A DNA stretch of 64,000 bases. Source: Nitrosomonas communis. GTDB lineage: Bacteria; Pseudomonadota; Gammaproteobacteria; Burkholderiales; Nitrosomonadaceae. Made by a program: the position numbers and the translations under genes. The first letter of the stretch is position 1, and the number at the start of each line of letters is the position of its first letter. The notes beneath the pieces are model-generated. The model searched no databases. It was not told the origin of the DNA and saw only the letters and a program-made list of their open reading frames with translations. The DNA is taken from positions 3,844,001 through 3,908,000 of the forward strand of contig NZ_CP011451.1 of NCBI RefSeq assembly GCF_001007935.1. The letters run 5' to 3'. This document shows positions 37,212 to 47,251 of this stretch, one piece after another.

Positions 37212-39134
37212 TCATGCTGTTGATTGCTTGGATTCCAATTCTTCCCAGCGTGCAAAGCACTTAGTCAGCTCTTGCTCTATTGCAGAAAATCGTATTTGCA
37301 AAGCCTTGACGTCCTCAGGGGAATTTCGATAAATTGCAGAATCACTCAATCGTGTCGTAATAGAGGATTGCTCCTTTTCCAGTAAATCAATTTTTTCAGG
37401 CAAAGCTACCAGCTCACGCGCCTCTTGATAGCTCAATTTAATACGTGAAGTAGATGTAGATGTAGCTTTTTTGTCTTGGAAAGCAGGAGAAGATTTAGGG
37501 GTAGCCACTCTTTGCTGAAGTGCCACCTCCACAGAATGTTTACTCTGAACCCATTCTTCATAGCCTCCCACATATTCCCTCAAGATACCATTTCCTTCAA
37601 AAGCAATTACCTGGGTCACTACATTGTCGAGAAATGCGCGATCATGGCTGACCAGAAACAGTGTACCGGCATAACTTTGTAGCAGCGTTTCCAGTAACTC
37701 AAGCGTTTCGATATCGAGATCATTGGTTGGTTCGTCCAATACTAACACATTGGCTGGCCGCGTAAATAAACGGGCCAGCAGTAGCCGATTACGCTCACCA
37801 CCTGACAATGATTTAACTTTTGAGCGAGCACGCTGCGGGGCAAATAAAAAATCTTCCAGATAGCTAATAACATGCTTACGCTCACCATTAATCTCTATGA
37901 AATCAGATCCTTGGCTGATAGATTCTACTAACGTTAAATCTGCATTTAACTGCTCACGCATTTGGTCGAAATAGGCCACCGTCAGCTTTGTTCCTGTACG
38001 TATGCTTCCCGAATCGGGTTTCAGCTCACCCAATATAAGCTTCAATAAAGTTGATTTTCCGGCGCCATTCGGCCCCAACAATCCCACCCTATCACCCCGC
38101 ATGATCCGACAGGAGAAATCTTTAATAATAATTTTATCACCGTAGCTTTTGGAGACATGCTCCAGCTCTGCGACCAGCTGCCCAGAACGCTCCCCTAGCT
38201 CGATATTAAAATTAACCGATCCGACACGGTCACGTCGGGCTGCACGTTCCAGTCGTAATGCTTCCAATCGCCTTACCCTACCTTCATTGCGTGTACATCT
38301 CGCCTGAACCCCTTTGCGTATCCAGATTTCTTCTTGTGCCAGCACTTTATCAAATTTCTGATGATGCACCGCTTCGACTTGAAGAAGCTCAGCCTTCTTC
38401 TGTTGGTAAACCGCAAAACTTCCAGGAAAATTCTCCAGATGCCCACGATCAAGCTCAATAATCCGTGTAGCAATATTATCTAGAAAACGTCGATCATGTG
38501 TGATGAAAATGACACTACCGGGAAAATCCTTGAGTAAACCTTCTAGCCATTCAATAGATGAAAAATCAAGGTGATTGGTAGGTTCATCTAACAATAGTAC
38601 CTCTGGCATTACTACCAAGGCACGTGCAAGCGCCACTCGTTTTCTTACGCCACCTGAAAGATTTTCTATCTGTGCATCTGGCAGCAACCCGAGCTGACTA
38701 ATCACAGTATCTATTCTCGTTTGAATACGCCAACCATCCTGCACCTCGAGTATGCTTTGCAAATCCTGCAAGCGCTCGAGCAATGCTTGGATATTTTTTC
38801 CGTTTTCACTCAAAGCATGAGAAATCTCATGATATTCGAGCAATACTTGGCTTAGATTTCCAAGCCCTTTAGAGACTTCCTGAAATACGGTACTGCCACC
38901 TTCAAATTGCGGCTCCTGTGGCACATAGACCAATTTCAATTCTGGTGCATACCAGAGCTTGCCGTCATCCAACTTAATCTCCCCTGCGATTGTACGCAGA
39001 AGACTTGATTTACCACTACCATTACGGCCAATTAAACCGATACGCTCTCCTGAATCAAGTTGCAAATTAACATGATTCAATAATGCATGGTGACCGAATG
39101 CCAGACTGGCATTCTCAAGTATTACGAGAGGCAT
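37212..39134 (-). CDS. uup: ABC-F ATPase Uup
   Basis: 640 residues with two ABC cassettes: Walker A GRNGSGKSSL and GPNGAGKSTLL, signatures LSGGVRKRVALARAL and LSGGERNRLLLARLF, Walker B LLLDEPTNHLD and LVLDEPTNDLD. The linker and a C-terminal coiled coil (about 575-635) mark the Uup branch, which acts on ribosomes or branched DNA. Soluble, no membrane part. Monocistronic between a cytochrome pair and hsp20. Confidence 0.92.
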   Translation of the reverse strand: MPLVILENASLAFGHHALLNHVNLQLDSGERIGLIGRNGSGKSSLLRTIAGEIKLDDGKLWYAPELKLVYVPQEPQFEGGSTVFQEVSKGLGNLSQVLLEYHEISHALSENGKNIQALLERLQDLQSILEVQDGWRIQTRIDTVISQLGLLPDAQIENLSGGVRKRVALARALVVMPEVLLLDEPTNHLDFSSIEWLEGLLKDFPGSVIFITHDRRFLDNIATRIIELDRGHLENFPGSFAVYQQKKAELLQVEAVHHQKFDKVLAQEEIWIRKGVQARCTRNEGRVRRLEALRLERAARRDRVGSVNFNIELGERSGQLVAELEHVSKSYGDKIIIKDFSCRIMRGDRVGLLGPNGAGKSTLLKLILGELKPDSGSIRTGTKLTVAYFDQMREQLNADLTLVESISQGSDFIEINGERKHVISYLEDFLFAPQRARSKVKSLSGGERNRLLLARLFTRPANVLVLDEPTNDLDIETLELLETLLQSYAGTLFLVSHDRAFLDNVVTQVIAFEGNGILREYVGGYEEWVQSKHSVEVALQQRVATPKSSPAFQDKKATSTSTSRIKLSYQEARELVALPEKIDLLEKEQSSITTRLSDSAIYRNSPEDVKALQIRFSAIEQELTKCFARWEELESKQSTA

Positions 39135-39234
39135 GACAAAAACTAGAAAATTAGCAAACCTGTAATTCTTTCATGAATTACAGGACTCAGCAAAATAATT
39201 TTTTATATAGGGGGCTTTTATTCAAAATATTCTA

Positions 39235-39266
39235 AAAAGAATGGAGCCCGAAGGCTCCATTCTTTT
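39235..39266 (-). terminator. hsp20 terminator
   Basis: AAAAGAATGGAGCC-CGAA-GGCTCCATTCTTTT, 14-bp perfect stem with flanking T-run, overlapping the last bases of the hsp20 stop codon. Confidence 0.9.
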
Positions 39267-39702
39267 ACTCATTTGATGCTACATTAATTTTCTTAGGTTG
39301 CACTGATTCCCGTTTGGGAATAACAATCTCCAGCACACCATGTTTAGAAACAGCAGAGATAGCATCCGAGTTTGCCGTATCTGGCAGACTAAAGCGTCGA
39401 TAAAAAGAGCCATACGTTCTCTCAACACGTTTGTAACCTTCTTTTTCAGCTTTAGCTTCGGTTCTTTTCTCACCTTTAATCGTCAATACTCCATTCTCCA
39501 TACTGACATCTATCTCTTCGGGCTTAACCCCGGGCAGATCAGCGAGCAACACAAACTTATCAGTTTCTTCCTTGATATCCACTGAGGGAACCCACTCCGC
39601 CGTAGCAGAGGAACTTTCTCTTGATACATCACCTCGCATCTGCTCCAGTTCTTTCTGAAGTTGAGTCAATAATCCCCACGGTTCATAACGCATAATAGCC
39701 AT
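39265..39702 (-). CDS. Small heat-shock protein Hsp20
   Basis: 145 residues. The alpha-crystallin domain (about 42-135) contains WVPSVDIKEETDKFVLLADLPGV, the GVLTIKGEK block and the dimer-stabilising C-terminal I/V-x-I/V type motif (VIPKRES... KKINV). Holdase chaperone protecting unfolded proteins. GGAG lies seven bases before the ATG. No sigma-32 consensus promoter was recognised, and the ~90-base leader shows only a weak hairpin (GCTACA...TTGTAGC), so heat control cannot be read here. Confidence 0.92.
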   Translation of the reverse strand: MAIMRYEPWGLLTQLQKELEQMRGDVSRESSSATAEWVPSVDIKEETDKFVLLADLPGVKPEEIDVSMENGVLTIKGEKRTEAKAEKEGYKRVERTYGSFYRRFSLPDTANSDAISAVSKHGVLEIVIPKRESVQPKKINVASNE

Positions 39703-40121
39703 TTGATAATCTCCATATCATAATAAAAGTCACTTAAATCGGGTTGCTACAAAGTATTTTCATGTAGCGTACCTACCTATCTCCTCTTGCGAAAAATTTT
39801 TAGTTGCACTCTGATATTTTCCATTTACACAAATTTTTGCTCATGTCTAAATTTCAGAAAATTTCTTGATATGCTCACTAATCATCACTTAAGGAGACAA
39901 TGTGTACTGATCCTAATATAAGAATAGTCACTATATTTTCAACCCAGAAAAACAAATATTTTGATGAATACCAAATTTCATTTTTCCCGCCCCGCCGCGA
40001 GCGGCGCGGGCACTAATTAGTATAGAATCTACTCTATATTGATCTAGATAGAGCTTTTTTCAAGCACCCGAATAAGCTATAAACATAGTCAAAATTTTTC
40101 AGCCTGATGAGGAGAATTAAT
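39703..40121. other. Intergenic region with GC-rich palindrome
   Basis: About 420 bp between divergent hsp20 and a small membrane-protein gene. A GC-rich hairpin, CCCGCCCCGCCGC pairing with GCGGCGCGGG (39987-40010), stands out from AT-rich surroundings. A 38-codon frame at 39900 after AAGGAG ends inside the hairpin and is not credible as a protein. Confidence 0.5.
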
Positions 40122-40286
40122 ATGATCAGAAACCCTCGTACCAAACGCATTTTATCAATTTCGCTATTTATTTTAGGGGGTGTACTGATCTTCCTGGCAC
40201 CGGAAAATGCATGGGTTGGAGTGATCCTTCTGAGCCTTGGTTTGGGTATAGAGATTGCCGCACTGATCTTCAGCCATCACAAATAA
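40122..40286 (+). CDS. 54-residue two-helix membrane protein
   Basis: ATG at 40122 with GGAG seven bases upstream; TAA at 40284-40286. Sequence begins MIRNPRTKRILSISLF (basic, then hydrophobic), followed by LAPENAW and a second hydrophobic helix (VGVILLSLGLGIEIAALIF) ending in SHHK. Looks like a genuine small inner-membrane hairpin protein. Family not recognised. Faces hsp20 across a shared upstream region. Confidence 0.65.
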   Translation: MIRNPRTKRILSISLFILGGVLIFLAPENAWVGVILLSLGLGIEIAALIFSHHK

Positions 40287-40654
40287 AATAGCCAGATTCA
40301 CTATTCCATTCTATTCTGGAGCTGTTCAGTTTGATCATAGCGTATCCTAGAATAGGAATATCATAAAATACAGCAGCAATAAATCACTTGAAGATTTCAT
40401 TAGGGTTCAAGTCATCGAGTTTTATTTCTAGCTTTATCGCATGACTTTTACTCGTTTTTGCACTCAATCAGGCAGACACAGACTGAAAAAATCATTAACT
40501 CTCGGTACCCGATCAGTATTTGAATGCGACTCCTTTAGATCAACAAACTCTTTTTCTTTACTCATATATGCGTTATAAAAGTACGATGTCAGTTTTCTCA
40601 TTGAGCCAGTTATTGATAGTCGTTAATTGATAATTCGCAGAAGGAGGCAAGAAC
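40287..40654. other. Intergenic region before PEBP gene
   Basis: 368 bp without a convincing frame. An imperfect inverted repeat (TATTCCATTCTA at 40302-40313, TAGAATAGGAATA at 40348-40360) could end the small gene's transcript, although no T-run follows. Confidence 0.4.
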
Positions 40655-41293
40655 ATGAAATATTTTCGTGAAAATAATCCAGCAAGCATCGGTTGTATTT
40701 ATTTTTTCCGTCTGGTAGTAATAACATTCTTCACAATCGTGCTTTTTTTCATCCCTTTTCAAACTAGTCGTGCAGGAACGAGCACGTCTCAAATTAACCA
40801 GGAAAATATTATGACACTCTCACTGATATCTCCTTCCTTTTCCCCTAATGACATGATTCCGAGCAAATACACCTGTGATGGTCAAGATATTTCTGCTGCC
40901 CTTTCATGGTCAGGCGTACCTGATCACACCAAAAGTCTCGTGCTGATCGTTGATGATCCAGATGCGCCTGATCCTGCTGCGCCTAAAATGACTTGGGTGC
41001 ATTGGGTGCTTTACAACATTCCTCCGCAGGCTAACGGTTTACCCGAAAATGTCGCAGTGAATGAATTGCCAGCAGGAACCTTACAGGGAATTAACGATTG
41101 GAAGCGTACAGGTTATGGCGGGCCCTGTCCGCCCATAGGCATTCATCGCTATTTTTATAAACTTTATGCTCTCGATACTGTGCTGTCTGATTTGAAGCAT
41201 CCTACTAAATCGGAGCTGGAAAAAGCCATGCACGGTCATATTATTGCGCAGACAGAATTGATTGGTCGCTATCAGCGGAGTCACCACAAATAA
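40655..41293 (+). CDS. YbhB/YbcL family (PEBP, Raf-kinase-inhibitor-like) protein
   Basis: 212 residues. An N-terminal signal or anchor (about 15-42) precedes a full PEBP domain. The ligand-pocket motifs are LVLIVDDPDAPDPA, WVHWVLYNIP and YGGPCPPIGIHRYFYKLYALD. AAGGAGG lies upstream of the ATG, supporting the long periplasmic form over an internal start at MTLSLISP (residue 53). Bacterial members bind anionic ligands; role unknown. A terminator follows. Confidence 0.9.
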   Translation: MKYFRENNPASIGCIYFFRLVVITFFTIVLFFIPFQTSRAGTSTSQINQENIMTLSLISPSFSPNDMIPSKYTCDGQDISAALSWSGVPDHTKSLVLIVDDPDAPDPAAPKMTWVHWVLYNIPPQANGLPENVAVNELPAGTLQGINDWKRTGYGGPCPPIGIHRYFYKLYALDTVLSDLKHPTKSELEKAMHGHIIAQTELIGRYQRSHHK

Positions 41294-41307
41294 AATTGTG
41301 GCAAACT

Positions 41308-41354
41308 AAAAACGGCTACCTCCGCTGAAAGTAGAGAATATTACGCCGTTTTTT
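41308..41354 (+). terminator. Terminator after PEBP gene
   Basis: AAAAACGGC (41308-41316) pairs with GCCGTTTTT (41345-41353) across a 28-base loop, followed by a T-run. A smaller CCACAA/TTGTGG hairpin precedes it. Confidence 0.65.
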
Positions 41355-41383
41355 CCTACAGGACACCTACTGGGCTATATCTA

Positions 41384-41486
41384 ATTCCTTTTCTACATCA
41401 AAAATGACGCGAAAGCGAGCCGCAGATAATATCAATAATACGGCAAGGTGAAGCCGACAAAGCCAGATTTGATTTAGAAATGAAAT
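41384..41486 (+). repeat. MITE1 copy H
   Basis: 103-bp copy close to consensus (AAAATGACGCGAAAGCGAGC, CGGCAAGGTGAAGCCGACAA). It lies between the convergent PEBP and argB genes. Confidence 0.93.
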
Positions 41487-41534
41487 AATGCTCTTACGGA
41501 AGCGGGGAATTGTGCCCGAAGAGATTAAGGTAAT

Positions 41535-42778
<1,244 letters not shown>

Positions 42779-43363
42779 ATGAATAATATAAAATATTATC
42801 CTTCCCTACTAATGTTACTCTTATTGATCTTGAACGGCTGTGTACCCCTTGTCGTTACTGGCGTGGGTGCAGGCGCAGGAACAGGCGCCCTTATGAGTGA
42901 AGACCGTAGAAGTAATGGTACATTTATAGATGATCAAACAATCGAACTTAAAACGAACAGAAGAATCGTTGAGCAGCTCGGTTACGATGCTCGTATTAGT
43001 GTCACCAGCTTTAATCGCAATGTACTCTTGACCGGAGAAGCACCCAGTGAATCCATAAAAAGTGAAGCAGAAAAAATCGCTAAGGGAGTGGATAATGTTC
43101 GGAACGTTTATAATGAAATTTCCATAGCCGAAAAAAGTGCCTTATCTGCGCGCACTAACGATACTTTGATTACCTCTAAGGTTATCGGACGTTTTCTAAA
43201 TGAAAGAAAATTTCAAATTAATTACGTGAAAGTAGTCACTGAAAATAGCGTTGTTTATTTGCTTGGGCTTGTTACGCGCGAAGAAGCAGAAAATGCCGCA
43301 CAAATTGCCAGTACTACTGCAGGGGCAAGGAAGGTCGTTAAGGTATTCGAATATTTAAATTAA
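42779..43363 (+). CDS. BON-domain outer-membrane lipoprotein (DolP/YraP-like)
   Basis: 194 residues from ATG 42779, which gives a normal lipoprotein signal (lipobox ILNGC, Cys about residue 21); the frame extends to 42689 but that would place the signal far inside. A Gly-rich linker (TGVGAGAGTGALM) is followed by two BON domains (about 55-115 and 130-193). DolP helps maintain outer-membrane integrity in E. coli. The next gene begins 28 bp downstream. Confidence 0.85.
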   Translation: MNNIKYYPSLLMLLLLILNGCVPLVVTGVGAGAGTGALMSEDRRSNGTFIDDQTIELKTNRRIVEQLGYDARISVTSFNRNVLLTGEAPSESIKSEAEKIAKGVDNVRNVYNEISIAEKSALSARTNDTLITSKVIGRFLNERKFQINYVKVVTENSVVYLLGLVTREEAENAAQIASTTAGARKVVKVFEYLN

Positions 43364-43391
43364 AACTGCTAATCATCAACTATTGATGTAG

Positions 43392-44759
43392 ATGTTGCCA
43401 TTAGAATTTATCAATCAGCTGTCTGAGCTACTCCCTGCCGATCGAATTTATACCGATCCTGTAGAATGTTATACATACGCCTACGATAATAGTAGAAAAA
43501 TTTTCCCACCAGAAGCCGTAGTTTTTCCGCTTACCACTGAAGAGGTAGTAGCTATCCTTTTGCTTTGTAATGCAAATAAAATTCCTCTGACACCTCGTGG
43601 GCGAGGGACAGGCACAGCAGGAGGTAGCCTTCCAGAGAAAGGTGGGATTGCGCTATCCTTAGAACGAATGGTGCGAATTATCCGTGTTGATCCAGCAAAT
43701 CGAGTTGTTGTCGCAGAACCTGGCGTATTGAATCAGGAAATACAGACTGCAGTTAAACCATATGGTTTTTTCTGGCCTCCTGATCCTTCTAGTGCAGCTT
43801 TTTCAACCATCGGTGGAAACCTTGCGACTAGTGCGGGTGGCCCTCATGCTGTGAAATATGGTACAACTCGTGATCACGTTTTGGGACTAAAAGGAGTAAC
43901 GGGTGCCGGTGAAGTGATTAAGACAGGCTGTTATACAACGAAGGGAGTCGTTGGGTATGATCTAACGAGACTACTCATCGGCTCTGAAGGAACCTTAGCT
44001 GTTATTACAGAAGCGACTCTTAAGCTGACTCCTTTACCCGAGAAACAAGGAGGTCTGGTTGCCTATTATTGTGATGCTATCAGTTGTGCAGCTGCCATCG
44101 TGGCGATTATGGGGATACCCAGAGGGCCCAGTGCGCTTGAATTTCTGGATGCAGGCTCGTTAAACCTTATCCGGGCACGTTTTCCTGATTTACTGCCATC
44201 CAATTGCCAAGCAATGCTCATGATTGAAGTCGATGGATCGCAAACTGAAATTTCTGAAACCATTCACAACATCTTATATGCTTGCCACAATTCTGGCCTG
44301 TTGCAAGCTGAACAAGTCATTAATTCTGAGAATTTGTGGAAAGCTAGAAAAGCTTTATCACCCCTATTGCGTGATATTGCACCAAAGAAAATTAATGAAG
44401 ATGTAGTTGTACCCGTTAATACACTACCTCAGTTTTTAGATGAATTAACCCAACTTGCAACCCAGTATCGCATTGCTAATGTTAATTTTGGTCACGCTGG
44501 TAATGGCAACATTCACGTTAACTTACTCATTAATCCTGACGATACAGAAGAAAACTACCGAGCCGAAAAATGCTTGAATGAAATTTTTGATTTAGTCATC
44601 AGGCTGAATGGAACACTTTCTGGTGAACATGGTATTGGCAGAGAGAAACGTGCTTATGTCGACAAAGAAATTGATCCTACAACCTTGACCTTGATGAAAA
44701 GGATCAAACAGCTATTTGATCCCAACGATATTCTTAATCCTGGTAAATTATTTCCTTGA
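43392..44759 (+). CDS. FAD-linked oxidase, GlcD/D-lactate dehydrogenase type
   Basis: 455 residues. FAD_binding_4 domain (about 35-175, with TPRGRGTGTAGGSLPEKGG and GGNLATSAGGPHAVKYGTTRDH) and a C-terminal FAD-oxidase domain including NFGHAGNGNIHVN and LSGEHGIGREK. These enzymes oxidise glycolate, D-lactate or other 2-hydroxyacids. GlcE and GlcF partners are not encoded beside it, so a single-subunit dehydrogenase is likely. Start ATG at 43392; no strong ribosome site. Confidence 0.88.
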   Translation: MLPLEFINQLSELLPADRIYTDPVECYTYAYDNSRKIFPPEAVVFPLTTEEVVAILLLCNANKIPLTPRGRGTGTAGGSLPEKGGIALSLERMVRIIRVDPANRVVVAEPGVLNQEIQTAVKPYGFFWPPDPSSAAFSTIGGNLATSAGGPHAVKYGTTRDHVLGLKGVTGAGEVIKTGCYTTKGVVGYDLTRLLIGSEGTLAVITEATLKLTPLPEKQGGLVAYYCDAISCAAAIVAIMGIPRGPSALEFLDAGSLNLIRARFPDLLPSNCQAMLMIEVDGSQTEISETIHNILYACHNSGLLQAEQVINSENLWKARKALSPLLRDIAPKKINEDVVVPVNTLPQFLDELTQLATQYRIANVNFGHAGNGNIHVNLLINPDDTEENYRAEKCLNEIFDLVIRLNGTLSGEHGIGREKRAYVDKEIDPTTLTLMKRIKQLFDPNDILNPGKLFP

Positions 44760-44773
44760 ATATAAATAAGAAC

Positions 44774-44803
44774 AAAAAACCCCCGTCCTGAGAACAGGGG
44801 TTC
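44774..44803 (-). terminator. Terminator at the end of the cytochrome oxidase operon
   Basis: On the minus strand ACCCCTG-TTCT-CAGGACGGGGGT is followed by TTTTT. The stem (CCTG/CAGG plus CCCC/GGGG with a bulge) lies 34 bp after the ctaB stop. Confidence 0.7.
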
Positions 44804-44836
44804 TACCTTCGTTAAAAACGATATATCAATTCTAAC

Positions 44837-45730
44837 TTAGAAATGATAATAATGGTCCACAAGTAAAACCACAAATAACAGAGCTAGATAAATAATCGAA
44901 TATTTGAATGTAGTACGTGCAAGCTGATCACTATATCTGCGATAAATTTGGATGGCGTAGTACAGAAAAATTGCATCCAATACTAATGCTCCTACCAAAT
45001 AAATCAACCCGCTCATTTGAGAAATATAAGGAAGTATCGTGACCACACAAAGTATGAGCGTATATAGCAAAACATGGAGGCGAGTAAAGTTATCACCATG
45101 CGTCACAGGAAGCATAGGCATACCGATCTGAGCATATTCATGCTTTCTGTATAACGCTAACGCCCAAAAATGGGGCGGTGTCCAAGCAAAAATGATTAAA
45201 AACAACAGTAGCGCATCAGGAGAAATTTGACCAGTTACCGCGGCCCAACCCAGGACAGGTGGCATTGCGCCAGATGCTCCACCTATCACAATATTTTGAG
45301 GAGTGAGTGGTTTAAGTATTATTGTGTAAATAATTGCGTAGCCGACAAATGTTCCTAGAGTAAGCCACATAGTTAAAGGATTTACCCATTGATGAAGTAT
45401 GAATAATCCTGAACCACCTATCAATCCCAAGAAAAATAATGTTTCTGGAACACTGACTTTACCCTGTGGAAGAGGACGTCCACGAGTCCGCGCCATCACA
45501 GCATCAAATTTTTGTTCTACCAGGCAATTTAATGCAGCAGCAGCCCCAGCGACTAAAGCTATACCGAGCGTACCCAAAAATAGAATATCGATTGGTACCG
45601 CGCCAGGAACAGCTAAAAACATACCTATTACTGCAGTAAAAACTATTAAAGAGACTACCCGAGGTTTTGTAAGCCGGTAAAATTGATTTATTCTTGATGT
45701 TGTTTGTCGCCACACTAAACTAGCACTCAT
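44837..45730 (-). CDS. ctaB: Protoheme IX farnesyltransferase
   Basis: 297-residue UbiA-family membrane enzyme converting haem B to haem O for the aa3 oxidase. Prenyl-diphosphate motif [22 protein letters not shown], nine or so membrane helices, second motif region around [22 protein letters not shown] lies about ten bases before the ATG. Last gene of the oxidase cluster. In many relatives ctaA (haem A synthase) directly precedes it; here it is absent. Confidence 0.94.
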   Translation of the reverse strand: MSASLVWRQTTSRINQFYRLTKPRVVSLIVFTAVIGMFLAVPGAVPIDILFLGTLGIALVAGAAAALNCLVEQKFDAVMARTRGRPLPQGKVSVPETLFFLGLIGGSGLFILHQWVNPLTMWLTLGTFVGYAIIYTIILKPLTPQNIVIGGASGAMPPVLGWAAVTGQISPDALLLFLIIFAWTPPHFWALALYRKHEYAQIGMPMLPVTHGDNFTRLHVLLYTLILCVVTILPYISQMSGLIYLVGALVLDAIFLYYAIQIYRRYSDQLARTTFKYSIIYLALLFVVLLVDHYYHF

Positions 45731-45830
45731 TACCTATACCTCCTAAACAATATCATATTTGTCTATTCTTTAATTTACTTATTACATACTCTTATGGCAT
45801 TGCCACACGCTAAAACACATGGATAACACT

Positions 45831-46412
45831 TCAATGTTCGAGATGAGAAAGCTTCAATAGATGTTTTATATCTTTCGAAATTTTCGTAGGGTCAGCATCC
45901 TTTGGAAATCTCATCATTAAATTTCCCATTGGATCAACTACATAAATATGGTCATGCTGCGACAGTACAGCAGGAAATTCATTCAACAAATCACTATCTT
46001 TTCCACTTAGAAGTACCGTACCCTCGTATTCATTCTTAATATCTTGATCAGGGACATTATGATCATCAATTAACCAGATTCTTTCCACCCGATCTTTTTC
46101 TGTATTCTGAACGAGACGAACTTGCCTCATTTGATAAAGCTTTTTTTGACAGTACTCATTACATTGTCCAGAATCGATAGTAACCAATGACCATTTTCCG
46201 TGCATATTTCGTGGACGAAAAATAGTGTTATTCTCGATATTAAGTGCCTGACCTTTTAGTGGTTTTATTTCCAGCAATTCACCGTAATTGACCGTACCTT
46301 CTGGACGGATTTCTAGCACGTGAAAGAAATACGATGCAATGACCGGAGACAGCATCGCTAACATCAACAGAAGGAATTTAATTCTATTTTTTCGAGCTAT
46401 TTCGTTTGACAT
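45831..46412 (-). CDS. SCO-like/thioredoxin-fold oxidase assembly protein
   Basis: 193 residues. N-terminal membrane anchor (about 12-30), then a thioredoxin-like domain with CNEYC, the C-x3-C arrangement of copper-delivering SCO proteins. The SCO His near the C-terminus is less clear (QHDHIYVVDPMGNLMMRFP contains candidates). Probably helps build the CuA centre of CtaC. Overlaps the SURF1 gene by 29 bp. Confidence 0.8.
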   Translation of the reverse strand: MSNEIARKNRIKFLLLMLAMLSPVIASYFFHVLEIRPEGTVNYGELLEIKPLKGQALNIENNTIFRPRNMHGKWSLVTIDSGQCNEYCQKKLYQMRQVRLVQNTEKDRVERIWLIDDHNVPDQDIKNEYEGTVLLSGKDSDLLNEFPAVLSQHDHIYVVDPMGNLMMRFPKDADPTKISKDIKHLLKLSHLEH

Positions 46413-47097
46413 TTAATACTAAAAATATAATGCATGTTGTCACAGCTAACAGAAACCATTGAACTGCGTATCCGATATTCTTTGAGGCACCTGAATCAGG
46501 CCGTACCCACTGACGTATCAATCCATCATCAATTTGATTATCCTGCTGCAACAATAGAATGGGTTGTAGTGCAAGCCCTGTTGTCTTTTGATAAAGATCA
46601 AAATCTAAATTTATCCAAAGCTTACCCGCTGTTTTTTCTTCTGAGAGCTGCATCGTTCTTATTGTTGGCGAAGTCACTATACCAGTTACTTTTACTTCTC
46701 CCTGTGGATAAAAAATAACAGGAAGTTGTGTACGATCATTGCTTGAGGCTATCCAGCCGCGATTGACTAACACATGCAGAGAGCTATTCGCAATTTTAAG
46801 CGGTGCAAGAATTTCGTAACCCGCTACTCCCTGATAGATTTTATTGTCGAGATAGATGGCATGATCCTCAATAAACCTACCCTTTACTTCAACTTGTCGA
46901 TATTGAAAATCTTCTAATTTAATCGGTGTTGAAGGTAATGCCACAACCGCTTCCCGTGTATATTGCTCAATCCGTTCGTGCCGTAACTCTTTCTCATTTG
47001 CTCTCGAAAGCTGCCAAAAGCCCAGCCGCGTAAAGATTAATATGAAAATTGCGGTTAATAAAACAGCCCACCATCGTGGTTTGAACTGATAATCCAT
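46384..47097 (-). CDS. SURF1-family oxidase assembly protein
   Basis: 237 residues with membrane helices at both ends (about 10-28 and 212-230) and a periplasmic domain between, the SURF1 layout. Recognisable blocks are RWWAVLLTAIFILIFTRLGFWQLSRA and LVNRGWIA. SURF1 helps insert haem A into subunit I. Position between ctaE and the SCO-like gene is standard. Confidence 0.9.
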   Translation of the reverse strand: MDYQFKPRWWAVLLTAIFILIFTRLGFWQLSRANEKELRHERIEQYTREAVVALPSTPIKLEDFQYRQVEVKGRFIEDHAIYLDNKIYQGVAGYEILAPLKIANSSLHVLVNRGWIASSNDRTQLPVIFYPQGEVKVTGIVTSPTIRTMQLSEEKTAGKLWINLDFDLYQKTTGLALQPILLLQQDNQIDDGLIRQWVRPDSGASKNIGYAVQWFLLAVTTCIIFLVLNVKRNSSKK

Positions 47098-47251
47098 ATT
47101 TTTTATTTATCGCTCATACCCCGAATGGTTACGCGCAAATTGCTTGTATCTCAGATTAGTTGGCTCAGCTTTGTTCCCAGATCTCTTGACGCCCATAATT
47201 AAGGAATCAAGAGTCTGGAATATAACTAGCTAGCTATGATTCAAATTTTAT

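Noticed and set aside
39703..39800. Heat-sensing RNA (ROSE-type) in the hsp20 leader
   Set aside because: Only a weak 6-7-bp hairpin not covering the ribosome site was visible; not enough to call a thermosensor.
39900..40016. 38-codon frame after AAGGAG upstream of the small membrane gene
   Set aside because: Its ribosome site is too close to the ATG and its C-terminus is the GC-rich palindrome read as PPRRERRG. Not credible as a protein.
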